Shown here in pieces: positions 43,001-56,726 of a DNA stretch of 64,000 bases; position 1 is the stretch's first letter, and each line of letters begins with the position of its first letter. Below the pieces are notes generated by a model that searched no databases, had not been told where the DNA came from, and was given only the letters and a program-made list of their open reading frames with translations. Where the stretch lies: the NCBI RefSeq assembly GCF_026151205.1, contig NC_087073.1, positions 17,193,837-17,257,836 of the forward strand, in the 5' to 3' direction. The stretch is from Bolinopsis microptera (taxonomy: Eukaryota; Ctenophora; Tentaculata; Lobata; Bolinopsidae). The position numbers and the translations under genes were made by a program.

Positions 43001-45282
43001 AGGAACTGTGGATTATAGCACAGACTTGCATTCCAGATCTGTAGAAACTATCGTGAACTGTGGATTATAGTAGAGACATGTACTCCAGATCTGTAGAAAC
43101 TACCGTGAACTGCGGATTATAGTAGAGACATGTACTCCAGATCTGTAGAAACTACCGTGAACTGTGGATTATAGTAGAGACGTGTACTCCAGATATGTAG
43201 AAACTACCGTGAACTGTGGATTATAGTAGAGACGTGTACTCCAGATCTGTAGAAACTACCGTGAACTGTGGATTATAGTAGAGACATGTACTCCAGCTCT
43301 GTAGAAACTACCGTGAACTGTGGATTATAGTAGAGACGCGTGTACTCCAGATCTGTAGAAACTACCGTGAACTGTGGATTATAGTAGAGACGTGTAGGTA
43401 CTCCAGATCTGTATAAACTACCATGAACTGTGGATTATAGTAGAGACATGTACTGCAGATCTGTAGAAACTACCATGAACTGTGGATTATAGTAGAGACG
43501 TGTACTCCAGCTCTGTAGAAACTACCGTGAACTGTGGATTATAGTAGAGACGTGTACTCCAGATCTGTAGAAACTACCGTGAACTGTGGATTATAGTAGA
43601 GACATGTACTCCACATCTATAGAAACTACCGTGAACTGTGGATTATAGTAGAGACGTGTACTCGTGATCTGTAGAAACTACCATGAACTGTGGATTATAG
43701 TAGAGACATGTACTCCAGATCTGTACAAACTACCGTGAACTGTGGATTATAGTAGAGACGTGTACTCCCGATCTGTAGAAACTATCATGAACTGCGGATT
43801 ATAGTAGAGACATGTACTCCAGATCTGTAGAAACTATCATGAACTGCGGATTATAGTAGAGACATGTACTCCAGATCTGTAGAAACTACCGTGAACTGTG
43901 GATTATAGTAGAGACGTGTACTCCCGATCTGTAGAAACTACCGTGAACTGTGGATTATAGTAGAGACGTGTACTCCCGATCTGTAGAAACTATCGTGAAC
44001 TGTGGATTATAGTAGAGACGTGTACTCCCGATCTGTAGAAACTACCGTGAACTGTGGATTATAGTAGAGACATGTACTCCTGATCTGTAGAAACTACCGT
44101 GAACTGTGGATTATAGTAGAGACGTGTACTCCAGCTCTGTAGAAACTACCGTGAACTGTGGATTATAGTAGAGACGTGTACTCCAGCTCTGTAGAAACTA
44201 CCGTGAACTGTGGATTATAGTAGAGACGTGTACTCCAGATCTGTAGAAACTACCGTGAACTGTGGATTATAGTAGAGACATGTACTCCAGATCTATAGAA
44301 ACTACCGTGAACTGTGGATTATAGTAGAGACGTGTACTCGTGATCTGTAGAAACTATCATGAACTGCGGATTATAGTAGAGACGTGTACTCCAGATCTGT
44401 AGAAACTACAGTGAACTGTGGATTATAGTAGAGACGTGTACTCCAGATCTGTAGAAACTATCATGAACTGCGGATTATAGTAGAGACATGTACTCCAGAT
44501 CTGTAGAAACTACCGTGAACTGTGGATTATAGTAGAGACGTGTACTCCCGATCTGTAGAAACTATCATGAACTGCGGATTATAGTAGAGACATGTACTCC
44601 AGATCTGTAGAAACTATCATGAACTGCGGATTATAGTAGAGACATGTACTCCAGATCTGTAGAAACTACCGTGAACTGTGGATTATAGTAGAGACGTGTA
44701 CTCCCGATCTGTAGAAACTACCGTGAACTGTGGATTATAGTAGAGACATGTACTCCAGATCTGTAGAAACTACCGTGAACTGTGGATTATAGTAGAGACG
44801 TGTACTCCAGATCTGTAGAAACTACCATAAACTGTGGATTATAGTAGAGACGTGTACTCCAGATCTGTAGAAACTACCGTGAACTGTGGATTATAGTAGA
44901 GTCGTGTACTCCAGATCTGTAGAAACTATCATGAACTGCGGATTATAGTAGAGACATGTACTCCAGATCTGTAGAAACTACCGTGAACTGTGGATTATAG
45001 TAGAGACATGTACTCCCGATCTGTAGAAACTACCGTGAACTGTGGATTATAGTAGAGACGTGTACTCCCGATCTGTAGAAACTACCGTGAACTGTGGATT
45101 ATAGTAGAGACATGTACTCCTGATCTGTAGAAACTACCGTGAACTGTTGATTATAGTAGAGACGTGTACTCCAAATCTGAAGAAACTACCGTGAACTGTG
45201 GATTATAATAGTAGAGACATGTACTCCAGATCTGTAGAAACTACCGTGAACTGTGGATTATAGTAAAGACGTGTACTCCGAG
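43001..45282. repeat. 52-bp satellite-like array, about 43 copies
   Basis: Unit GTACTCCAGATCTGTAGAAA then CTACCGTGAACTGTGGATTA and TAGTAGAGACRT. Units differ at a few recurrent positions (CAT/CGT, AGATCT/AGCTCT/CGATCT, CTATCATGAACTGCGG subtypes), and subtypes recur in runs, suggesting segmental duplications inside the array. Confidence 0.95.
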
Positions 45283-45618
45283 TGAGGGCCGGTGGTAATG
45301 GTTTATAGACCATACTCTATCATACTTTAGATATAGAGTATAGACTAGCGATTGTATGTCCGGCGGAAAGTTAACCACAGAATGAAAGAATGGCACAAAA
45401 GAAACACGTTATCAAGATTTTCAATATACAGGATGATCGCGGTTTCTAGGGAACCTGCTGTGGTTGCTATATGTTGGTCTTGGCAACCTGATTATGAACT
45501 ATTGGATCACCCTGTATAAAGGAAAGTTCCGGAGCGACTTGTGACAGACTTAAAAAGAATACTAGCTTACTGTTTAACTGGACGTTTTTGTTGCACAATA
45601 AAATTTCACATAACCTAA

Positions 45619-45840
45619 GCTGGAAATCCGGGAATCTGAGAATCTGGGAATCTGGGAATCTGGAAATCTGGGAATCTGGTTAACTCTGTAAGTACTAATT
45701 ATATATTCCATAGTTGCTCCCTATAACTAAACCGCACTATTACTCTACAACTCTGTAAGTACTAATTATATATTCCATTGTTACTCCCTACTAAACCACA
45801 CTATTACCGCACTAAACCGCACTATTACTCTACAACTCTG
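45619..45840. repeat. 10-bp (GGAATCTGGG) run followed by a 66-bp duplication
   Basis: Five to six copies of GGGAATCTGG, then two copies of a segment starting AACTCTGTAAGTACTAATT. Confidence 0.8.
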
Positions 45841-48800
45841 TAAATGACGATTCATTTCCGCAATCCTTGTGCCCTATTCAAAATCCTTTGCATAATTCAA
45901 TTTAAAAGGGTAAACCACAAAACCCACTCTGTTTTCAGAAATGAGACGCTAAATATATTTTGTAACCAAGGATCACTGTAATAGAGAGAAGAAACTCCGT
46001 TAGTTAAATTGACGAGAATATAGGCAACAAATGTCTTGGCCTTCAATATCGGCAATGAGATGCACGTAGCAAAACCTCGATAAATCAATTGCAAGGGAGA
46101 GCGAGAGTAACGCACGTTCAGCGTGCAACATTTCAACTTGGAATTGTACTATAACTTGCCCATTGTCAAACCTACAGTTAGTAAATATTACACCTGGTAA
46201 ACTATAGTTGTTACTGTCCATCTTTTGGACCACATTGAAAGCTAACAGTAACAGTGTCATATAGTTCCAAATATCGAGTGTAATTTAAAGTAAGTAGACA
46301 ATAGGAACTGATGATCAGACTCGATGAAGCAGCGCTCCACTATACTTTACAGTTTAATACTCATCTAGAACTGACGACATGTCTATCAGTATTAGAGGAG
46401 GAGAAGTAAAGAAGTAAGGTAGCACCATTACGTCAGTAAGGAGGAGTAAAGAAGTATAAGATAGCAGTGCACCATTGCACTTCAGTGAGGTGAGGTGCAT
46501 TTATTTGTTGACAGTAACTCCAGGTGAAGAAACAAAGCTCTAAAGTTCTGCCCTCCAGGACTTAGGTCCTTGGTCCTAAGTGGTCATGGTGTGTCAACAG
46601 CTCCAACTCTCCAAGTCCAATTATGCTCAGGACCAATAAGTCAACACTGATACCCTTACAGAATAAATACAGTTCTGCTAAAGGCATTGCTGATGCAGTT
46701 AGCGCTGACCACCACTGATTTGGAGATAAAACAAGTCGTGATAACGCAATCATAAACAAGGACCGGGTGGTATGGAGATCACAATGGAGATCACTGATTC
46801 TGCACGTTAAGACCTGCCTGGACTTTAGTGCGATACCCTCAGTGTTATGACACCACTTAAAGGTCATGCATTGATCCACCCTCCCCGTTTTGAGAGCACC
46901 GTAATGAGCTAATACAGATTTATAACACCTTGTCGTTCAACTTGTGCACCTTGGATTCATCAAAATGAGGTTTTAATATGATATTTGGTGAAAGTAAGCT
47001 GTTTTGGCGGGCACTCACCCTCCACCACTGTCCGCTGGCCCAATGAGATTGGAGTTTGGATGTTCAATTTTCAGGGATATCACGGACGTGAAATAATGGA
47101 ATATTGTAATATGGTAGACAGACTCAGGCTTGAAGGTCATTTTTATCCGTTCTTATCAGCTCCAATGATGATTACATGTGAGATTTATGAGGCCAGTGAG
47201 CTATTTATGGGGGTCATATCGGGATGTGGTTTAAGAAATGATTCATTCTTAACTTTCTCATACTAATTACATGACCACGATCATAAGAAATGAGGATTAT
47301 AAACCGATAATTTTCCTAGGTACAGTAAGACTAGATACAGTAAAACTTATACGAGAAGCCCGGTATAGTATGGAGAAATATGACTGTTATGATTTTGAAT
47401 TGATCATAAAGCCAACAGTCAAAATAATGCCTCAAAGGCAGGTAAATAATTTGTTGATCTATCCTCACGTGTCCCACCGGCCACCCCTTTGGCCTACAAA
47501 AATATGGCTATTTTAATGATGATGGAGGCACCGGACAACAAAGTTGGTAATTGCAGGCTGTAAAGTACGCCAGTGCAAATAACAGCCAGAATTAACTAAA
47601 GTTACGACTTAATCGTTATAACACATACAAGAACGAAATGTGAAGAAGTTGCAAAAGTTTTAAGAATATTGTGAATTTTCTGATAAAACAAACGCGCCGA
47701 TGGCACACTAAATTATTGATTCGGATTGCATTGAATTGGAATGCTTAATTGATAGATACGTAACAGAATTACAGTAGGCAGATGGTTTGTAGCGAAAGTA
47801 TTTCAACAATCCCTCAACAAATTCTTCTGTAATCTGTATTTAGAAGAAAATACCGGTATTTCGCTCCTCAAAGCCTAAAACTTTCCAATGAGCAACGAAA
47901 GTCAGATCACGTGGTCTGTGACCAGATGGTCAAACTGCTGCCTCCAAGAATGAATTTAATATACATTAGAGCAGGCTCTGTGTGCAATGTTCTCCGACCT
48001 CCGTTGTTACATGTTATTCTGGAAAATACCGGTTCCGAGATAAAAAACATGTTCAGAAATTATAATTCTTGGTAATTCAGCCATGGGAGTGGGAAATGAG
48101 TCCCATTCGTAGTTTAACTACTATCAGTACAGGAAATCATTCAACTTCGTCAAAAAGTGGTTAGAACTAGGTTATTCTAGATATATTTTATTGTTATAAA
48201 GTAATATAAATCCAAACTTTAATACGACGGGAGCAAAGACAAGGTTATTTAAAATACACCGCTCGAAGGGTACTGTGGTCTGTGTAGGTACGCAGATCCA
48301 AAAATCGATCAGTCGGGCCCTCGCAAAGTAAATCAAATTGGCCCCTGATTGCAAATCAAAGGAGCATATTATCTATTTACGGTGATAAGCTTATAAATAA
48401 GCTTCCCTTTGATTAAAGTGGGGCACGCAGAGCTTTCTCAAAATACTCGTACCTACTATGGTATTACACAGCAAGAGTAATATGATATAAGGCTTACAAA
48501 ATCAAACAATCGCTGATTTTAATAAACAAATATAACGCTCTTGAAGATATTCTCTTACATAACCTTGTAAACCTGTAAATATCACATATTGTAAAAATAG
48601 CACACGTGTTGTGTGGTGTTACCTGGATATCAACTATATTTAGGCAACTACTTCCCAGATACATTAGCGGAACAAGTTAACTGTGAAAACCAGGCAGCAG
48701 CTTAACTTAGCTGCATTTGGAAACCTCTTGGATTGTCAAGCTGATCTTTAGCTTTTATTGACAGCTACCCTCTCAGGGAAAGTCTAAAGTGGGTTCAGGT

Positions 48801-49505
48801 GTCCGTGAGCCCCCTGGACTGTCCAGTGGTAACAAAATGGTCAAACCACTGAGCTTTAGCATAGCTCACCATATTTATAATAGTCAGTTTAAAAAGATAT
48901 GTAGAAGTTAGATAACAAGTTATCATTAGTTTTATGTTAAAAAGTTTAAAGACTCAAATTACTGAAAGCTCTCGCTTCTGGGTTTAGAGGATTTTGATCT
49001 GAGAAATTTAACTGTGTCTCCATGGGTTGACTATGTTTCGTCAAGGAATCGAACTTTATAGACTTTACGGCGCAGACGAAACTGTGCCAGAAACTTAGAA
49101 ATTAAACGAAGTAGATAAAATTATTTTATGCTATAAGTTAATTCAATGTTACAAGACAAATGCAATGTGTAGAAGTGTCGAGTAAACACAGTATGTGGAT
49201 GAAATTTGCCGTTTTAAACAATGATACATATACAAATTATACATTTATTTAAGTACTTATGCAATAAGATGTTATTAAGAATCTGACCAAGAGAAATAAG
49301 AATTTACCATAATAACGAACAAATAACGGTATGAAGAAAATCAGTAAGATGAGTACAAAATCAGGTATGGAAATAATAACTCTGATATGATTTAGTTGTG
49401 AGACATTTAATTAAGTTTAACTTTTCAAATAAGCTGTTTTCCTTGTATTGCTTAATCTTTGCAAGAGGAATGTTTCCTGCCACATAACGTCGAGACAAGG
49501 AAATA
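45841..49505. other. Long non-coding stretch
   Basis: No convincing gene. An 86-codon - strand frame at 46000-46260 starts with a hydrophobic run (MTLLLLAF) but has no homology I recognise and no clear donor. Others are random frames. Confidence 0.4.
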
Positions 49506-49519
49506 GGAATATACTTAAG

Positions 49520-50735
49520 TACTGAACACTGACCACCGAATCTCCGATCAAATTCAAGGAAAATATTTAGCTGAAGTACTGACCACCGAATCTCCGATCA
49601 AATTCAAGGAAAATACTCAGCTGAAGCACTGACCACCGAATCTCCGATCAAATTCAAGGAAAATATTTAGCTGAAGAACTGAGCACTGACCACCGAATCT
49701 CCGATCAAATTCAAGGAAAATACTTAGCTGAGGTACTGAGCACTGACCACCGAATCTCCGATCAAATTCAAGGAAAATACTTAGCTGAAGTACTGAGCAC
49801 CGAATCTCCGATCAAATTCAAGGAAAATATTTAGCTGAAGTACTGACCACCGAATCTCCGATCAAATTCAAGGAAAATACTTGGCTGAAGCACTGACCAC
49901 CGAATCTCCGATCAAATTCAAGGAAAATACTTAGCTGAAGTACTGAGCACTGACCACCGAATCTCCGATCAAATTCAAGGAAAATACTTAGCTGAAGTAC
50001 TGAGCACTGACCACCGAATCTCCGATCAAATTCAAGGAAAATACTTAGCTGAAGTACTGAGCACTGACCACCGAATCTCCGATCAAATTCAAGGAAAATA
50101 CTTAGCTGAAGCACTGACCACCGAATCTCCGATCAAATTCAAGGAAAATACTCAGCTGAAGCACTGACCACCGAATCTCCGATCAAATTCAAGGAAAATA
50201 TTTAGCTGAAGAACTGAGCACTGACCACCGAATCTCCGATCAAATTCAAGGAAAATACTCAGCTGAAGCACTGACCACCGAATCTCCGATCAAATTCAAG
50301 GAAAATATTTAGCTGAAGAACTGAGCACTGACCACCGAATCTCCGATCAAATTCAAGGAAAATACTTAGCTGAGGTACTGAGCACTGACCACCGAATCTC
50401 CGATCAAATTCAAGGAAAATACTTAGCTGAAGTACTGAGCACCGAATCTCCGATCAAATTCAAGGAAAATATTTAGCTGAAGTACTGACCACCGAATCTC
50501 CGATCAAATTCAAGGAAAATACTTGGCTGAAGCACTGACCACCGAATCTCCGATCAAATTCAAGGAAAATACTTAGCTGAAGTACTGAGCACTGACCACC
50601 GAATCTCCGATCAAATTCAAGGAAAATACTTAGCTGAAGTACTGAGCACTGACCACCGAATCTCCGATCAAATTCAAGGAAAATACTTAGCTGAAGTACT
50701 GAGCACTGACCACCGAATCTCCGATCAAATTCAAA
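49520..50735. repeat. 50/57-bp minisatellite with higher-order duplication
   Basis: Unit GACCACCGAATCTCCGATCA, AATTCAAGGAAAATACTTAG, CTGAAGTACT, with or without GAGCACT. A run of about nine variant units (from about 49614) recurs 642 bp later in the same order, including the unique TTGGCTGAAG unit at 49881 and 50523. Confidence 0.95.
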
Positions 50736-50739
50736 ACTT

Positions 50740-51912
50740 CCCATTTATTGACCACCCACCTGATAAATTAGTGACTTGGCGTTACTTCAAGGATTATAAG
50801 AGTCTCAGATTATTAAGCTAAAACGAATTATCTAAAAGAGAATTAGTCTTGTGACCTCACAAGGAATATCAATAAGAGGGTTAATACTTAATTCACAGCT
50901 AGTTCACAGCTAGTTCACACTTCACAGTTAGTTCACAGTTCAGGTCCTCGTTTTAACAGTAATTATACCAACAAGGTGCAAACCAGCACAACCACTACTA
51001 ATCCGACTAAAGGACTGGTGCTACAATCCTCCTGGTGCTACAACCCTCCCTGCCTCTCAGTTCACCAGTACCAAACTATTTAACAACTCAATAACTCCTT
51101 ATTTGGATTAAGTTAGTATATACGTTAAGATTAAGTTAATTAATAGGATTAAAATTAAGTTATTGAAATAGAGTCTGCAGATCTGGGCACAGATCCTATA
51201 ACTCCGCTAACACATTACCAGCAGGTAATTATTGGCTGCAGGCCCGTACTATTTTGCAGTTTAACCTGGCACGGTGCAGGAGTGGCTTAGAAAACGAACT
51301 GAGTACAGTAGACAACCCCTCCTCCGCAAGCAATCCCCTCCTGGATAAATTGACCTTAGCTTACCTTTCTAAATAAGAATTTAAGAGCTTAGCTGAGCAT
51401 TCGCTGAACTCTGTCAAAGTCTGTGATGTGTCCCGAATATTGTAATACTGTCTGGTGTTTGCCTTTAGCTGCAAGTTCGCATACTGTCTACCAGTGTCAT
51501 AAGAGTTAAGAAATTAAAATGTTTTGAAAAACACATGCGGAGTCCGCGTTGTCATCTCTTAATGAAGCTTTTAGAAATAAATGAGTTCGTAAAATTATCA
51601 GATTCTGGTAAAATGTTACAGTTTGTCTAATAAACACTTGGCCTATTTGGTTTAACCAGCTTATTATATAATCGTGGTACCTCTAACCGTAATAAATGGT
51701 ACTCAGCTACTATCGTCAATTTCATCAAAATTCAAAACATCAAGGAAAGAACTAAAAATACCACAGCAACATGTAAATGTACGTGTATAATTATGCTTGA
51801 TCTTTTTCGCAAAATTTAACTGCAACACGCTGGTCGCTGCTATACCGTTTGATAAAGTCTTTTAGCATAAATTCATTTGTGCATGATCTATATGCAACAT
51901 TTCAAATATAAT
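50740..51912. other. Non-coding
   Basis: No gene seen. Short TTCACAGCTAG duplications near 50893-50940. Confidence 0.45.
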
Positions 51913-51913
51913 A

Positions 51914-52052
51914 TTGAATTCGGTCCAGCTACTACTACTAGTACTCTATTGAATTCGGTCCAGCTACTACTAGTACTCTATTGAATTCGGTCCAGCTACT
52001 AGTACTAGTACTCTATTGAATTCGGTCCAGCTACTACTACTACTAGTACTCT
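51914..52052. repeat. Tandem repeat of about 35 bp (ATTGAATTCGGTCCAGC), four copies
   Basis: Copies differ only in the number of CTA/CTAGTA triplets before ACTCT. Confidence 0.9.
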
Positions 52053-52184
52053 ATTGCGTCAAAGTAGTTACTAAACTAATGTAACTTGAAAGAATTTTAA
52101 GGTTTATTAAATAAATCTTATTTCAGAAAATTTCAGGGTGTAAATACTTAACTAGTGCCAGCTCTTGTACTGCAATCATGGTTG

Positions 52185-52442
52185 CAGACGCTAAAAGATG
52201 CAGCCGCTAAATGGCGCGGCCGCTAAAGGGTGCAGCCGCTAAATGGTGCAGCCGCTAAAGGGTGCAGCTGCTAAATGGTGCAGCCGCTAAATGGTACGGC
52301 CGCTAAATGGTGAAGCCGCTAAAGGATGCAGCTGCTAAATGTTGCAGACGCTAAATAGTGCAGCCGTTAAAGGGTGCAGCCGCTAAATGGTGTATCCGCT
52401 AAATGGTGCAGCCGCTAAATGGTGCAGCCGCTAAATAGTGCT
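52185..52442. repeat. 15-bp minisatellite (GCAGCCGCTAAATGG), about 17 copies
   Basis: Short units with point changes (AGCTGCT, CGGCCGCT, GAAGCCGCT). Followed by 650 bp without a gene. Confidence 0.9.
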
Positions 52443-53097
52443 GCTTGAACCCAACCAACCGGTTTTATTTAAAAGAAGCATATCTCAAGAAAGTATCTAT
52501 AGGCGTATGAAAATTTAAAATAGCATCGTACGTTTTATTTTTCGATGCTGATTTCGAAACACCCCAATGACAAAGGGTTAAAACGCGTCCCTGAGGATTT
52601 ATGGGCAAAAAAACTGTTGTGGTCACGTGACAGGCTATTAAAAAAGCTTAACCTTATATAAAAATGTTAGCACCATGAACGAATCGAACTGTAAGTATAA
52701 AATGTAAAAGGAAAACATAACATGACTACATTCAGGACGCTATATCCTTGAGACCTCGAGCAGGTGCCCTTTGCACCTTAACACGTATTTATGTTGTAGT
52801 TACCATGTAACTATAATGGTTTTAGCACCTTCAAGGACGGTTGGACCTCTATAATGTTAAATCCTGGTCTGGTGACAAATGGCCTTTCTTGTGCGTGTGT
52901 TGTACTTGTGTGAGAGTAGTCTTTGTAAGAGGACCTGCACCAACAACTCCTAATTAGGGCTTCATTTAGTGCTCCAGATTCTCTAATGTTACTTACCTAT
53001 ACTTTTTGTTTAATAGTATTACAGGCAATCCAAAGCGATAAAACTCTACTCAATAAGTTACAAACTATGTGAAGCTCTCTTAGATCCAATCTATAGT

Positions 53098-53687
53098 GGT
53101 TGAAGTACAGGTTACCAGGGTGGTAATATAGGCTGCTCGAGTACAGGTTACCAGGGTGGTAATATAGGCTGCTCGAGTACAGGTTACCAGGGTGGTAATA
53201 TAGGCTGCTCGAGTACAGGTTACCAGGGTGATAATATAGGCTGCTCGAGTACAGGTTACCAGGGTGGTAATATAGGCTGCTCGAGTACAGGTTACCAGGG
53301 TGATAATATAGGCTGCTCGAGTACAGGTTACCAGGGTGATAATATAGGCTGCTCGAGTACAGGTTACCAGGGTGGTAATATAGGCTGCTCGAGTACAGGT
53401 TACCAGGGTGGTAATATAGGCTGCTCGAGTACAGGTTACCAGGGTGATAATATAGGTTGCTCGAGTACAGGTTACCAGGGTGATAATATGGGCTGCTCGA
53501 GTACAGGTTACCAGGGTGGTAATATAGGCTGCTCAAGTACAGGTTACCAGGGTGGTAATATAGGCTGCTCGAGTACAGGTTACCAGGGTGATAATATAGG
53601 CTGCTCGAGTACAGGTTACCAGGGTGGTAATATAGGCTGCTCGAGTACAGGTTACCAGGGTGGTAATATAGGCTGCTCGAGTTCGTT
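53098..53687. repeat. 36-bp minisatellite, about 16 copies
   Basis: Unit GTACAGGTTACCAGGGTGGT plus AATATAGGCTGCTCGA, with GGTGGT/GGTGAT variants. Open in frame on both strands because 36 is a multiple of 3 and the unit has no stop, so long artefact frames arise (SSLYYHPGNLY on -). Confidence 0.95.
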
Positions 53688-53699
53688 CTATACTGGTAT

Positions 53700-54345
53700 T
53701 TCTAAGGTATTACCAGGCTAGTTGTAGGCATTTTACGGTTTTTTAGTTTTTTAAAGAGAGGCTGGGCCAAGATGACCCACGAAAGGATAGCATTGGGATG
53801 CTCTGCCTACCTCTGGGGTGTGGCAACCCTGTGAAAGCTGGTTGCCGAAACCTGGTTTCGGTATCGTTTTCTTTCTAGACTAGTTCTCTAGTTATACCAG
53901 CCTGCTACATAATTGTGTGGTATTAAATGGTTCGTCTACAAAGTGGTATTTAAATTTTAATTTTAAAATAAGGTCTTCATAAGACTCCCCTGCATCTCCA
54001 CAGTCTTACCATGCCCACATTCCACAAGGAGTTGGAAAGGTATAGCGTCGTGGTTTGAAGTGTTCATAAACCATCATTAAGAAGCAGGGAGCAGTCGCCG
54101 CTTTATTAACTACCAAACTGCTTATTGCTTAATCCCTGAGGTTTTTGTAGTTTCGTGATAGTTACCTATCATGTAGAGGATGGTTTGGCAGAAGTGGTTG
54201 CAAAACCAGTCACTATCAAAATGTTAGCAATTAGTAGTAGTAAATCTTTCAAAGTACGGAATATCTCTTTAAAAGAGCATCCTAGGCACCTTATAGATAT
54301 CAAAACGCATAAAAAAGAAAACAAAAACATCAACCATCTTCTAAC
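53700..54345. other. LINE 3' flank or non-coding
   Basis: No gene. A small hairpin (CCGAAACCTGGTTTCGG) near 53848-53864. Possibly the 3' UTR of the LINE on its right. Confidence 0.45.
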
Positions 54346-55035
54346 TTCTTCCACTCCTCCCTATCTAAAGCTAAAAATCTAAGGTCTTCGAAATCAGTCA
54401 AATTCTTAAGTCTAATATCAAGATTTCTACTAGTCAAGTCTTTTCTAATAACATCTAATAAGTTTAAACATGGTCTACCCCGTCTCCCTTCCATAAAAAT
54501 ATCAGAATTTATAGCAAATAACATAGAGGTGTATGCTGGTGAGTCTTCCTGTCCTCTTAAGATATGTCCTAACATTCTCCATCGAAACTTAGAGACTCTC
54601 ACAGACAAGGGAGTGACATAACAACGAGCATAGAGTGCCTCATTAGAAATAACCCCAGTAGGCCATCTGATGTTGAGGATTCTTCGGAGGTGTTTGCGAT
54701 GAGCAATATCAAGTTCATTCAACGAAGCTAGTGGTGCAGCCCAGGAGTTGCAGTTGTAGAGTAGAATAGAGACTACTTGTGCCTCGTAGATTTTGATCTT
54801 CCTTTGGACTGAAATCTTGCTCTTCATCCAAACTTTCTGAAATTTACTAAAGGCAACATTACCAAGGAATATTCGATTCTTGATATCCTAAACAGTGCAC
54901 ATCAACGATCCTAAAGTTTTGTTAGAGCGCCACTCTTCATCACCTCTATACACTTTTCCAACAATCACCTTGCGTTTAACAGTGGGTTTAGGATCTGCTA
55001 AATAAAAATGGACAAATTCAGTCTTAGCAATTAGA
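54346..55035 (-). pseudogene. LINE remnant, same family as at 16.1-17.0 kb
   Basis: - strand. 54827-54346 encodes the C-terminal region (KIYEAQVVSILLYN, AHRKHLRRILNIRWP, WRMLGHILRGQ). 55035-54830 continues the thumb (IAKTEFVHFYLAD, WRSNKTLGSLM), with an in-frame TAG near 54889. 5' truncated and dead. Confidence 0.8.
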
Positions 55036-56726
55036 ATGATTAAATTTAAATTTGATTTCACCCAGCAGAGGAAGCTGACGGCAAAAATGAATCTGCTTTT
55101 CAGCGCTTGTCATAAACTCGGAATAAGTGAAGTGTAAAGATTCATGCATGGAGCTGTGCGAATGTTGTTGATGAACAATGCAGTGGAGAAATAATTATCA
55201 TCCCTGAAATATTCACAACAAGTGAGGATGAAAGGTGATTCTAGTATAGCTCATCCTGACGGAATATGTCACTTTCTACGGCAGATCTCTTGCTACTGCT
55301 AGAACCTAAGATTGCCTAGTCTGAGAAAGTCACTTCTTTATTCCGGTGGGATGCGCTTAGTGTTCGATTTTAGCAATTTCTAGCAGTTTCTAGCAGTTTC
55401 TAGCAGTTTCTATCAGTTTCTATCAGTTTCTAGCAGTTTAAGCAGTTTCTAGCAGTTTCTAGCAGTTTCTAGCAGTTTCTAGCAGTTTCTAGCAGTTTCT
55501 AGCAGTTAATCAGTCCTCTCTGGGTTTCAGAGCTCTGGGTACTGTATTTTATAGCACCCTCACAACTAGTCCAAAGCTTAGTGGTAATAAGAGCCTTCCT
55601 ATATAAAAACCATTGTGGTTTACACCTTTTGATAATGTAAAGGTGCTAAAAGCTTTTTAATATTGAAACTTTTGCAGGATCAGATGCAAACAGAAATCTC
55701 CCTAAAATGGATTAATTGTGATCTTCTCCACAATTTGCAGTTCAACTTCAACACCTTCTGTGGCAGTAAATGGGGATCAGACAGTATTTTAGATCAACCT
55801 GACAGATTATGACAAGGACAATTTTAAAGATTATTCTTCATAATGTGCTATGATAATGACGTGCAATGGCTCTGCTGATATTGTACGCTTCAAAATTTCA
55901 TCAAAAATATTATGGTGTGTATTCAGAAAGGTTCAAAAGTATTGGATTCGTCTGCTGACCAGTTAATTTGTAATGAGCAAACAGTCAGTTTAATGATTTT
56001 TTCATAGCATTTAAAAAATTAGGTAGGCCAAAAGTCAGTGTGCAAACGTTTGCAGTTTGGTCTTATATCTCCGCCGTCTTTTATATTTGAGAACTGTTGC
56101 TTTGCAGATGGCATACTGTACCTTCTTGTTCGAGGATTCTGTCGCAAAATTTGAAAATTCGAATATTTTAGACCACGCCCATTCAATATTAAAACACCTA
56201 TACTGTTCTCTAGCAGCTGAGCTTGCTGGACGCCTAAGTTTTTTCAGAGCCGGTAGATTATTAATTAATGTTGCATCTGATCTGAAATAAGTTAGGCAAA
56301 ACGGATTAGAAATGACGAAGTTATCAAGCATTTTGTGTATCTCGTTAACAAAATTGACTGGATGATTATGTGACACCGTGAAACGACACCTTAATTGGGC
56401 AGCCTTAACAATTCCCATAATGTTTAACGAGGTGGTTAACGGGGTCACCTAATCACGTGATTAGGTGAGCCAATCACCTGATCACGCGTCGGCGTAATGA
56501 ATAAACTCGTTATGCTTCGTATCTCGAGAGGAGCTACAACTCTAATTTTTTTCAGAACAAACGTAATTCGAATGGCCAAACACAATTCAATAAAATTTAG
56601 CTCGATCCGACAATCCAAACTATCAAATAAATGCAAAAATGAACCTTCATTTGAAAACATTGAACACGAATATTTTTCGATTTGACAAATTCCTCGAACC
56701 AATGGTGGTAGTAAGTCATACCTGTA
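55036..56726. other. Non-coding, with a 10-bp repeat run
   Basis: TTTCTAGCAG repeated about 13 times (55368-55508). A perfect 24-bp palindrome at 56445-56468 (TCACCTAATCAC half). A 137-codon - strand frame (56035-56448) has no domain I recognise and I do not call it a gene. Confidence 0.5.

Noticed and set aside
46000-46260. Short secreted-protein-like frame on - strand
   Set aside because: Hydrophobic start is weak evidence; no donor site or homology recognised.
49818-50744. - strand repetitive ORFs (FLEFDRRFGGQC unit)
   Set aside because: Follow from the 50/57-bp minisatellite; different frames in each block.
52997-53536. 179-codon SSLYYHPGNLY repeat protein
   Set aside because: Both strands of the 36-bp unit are open; no start context, signal peptide or flanking exons.
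56035-56448. 137-codon - strand ORF
   Set aside because: No recognised domain; tail is a simple basic run; could be real but unsupported.
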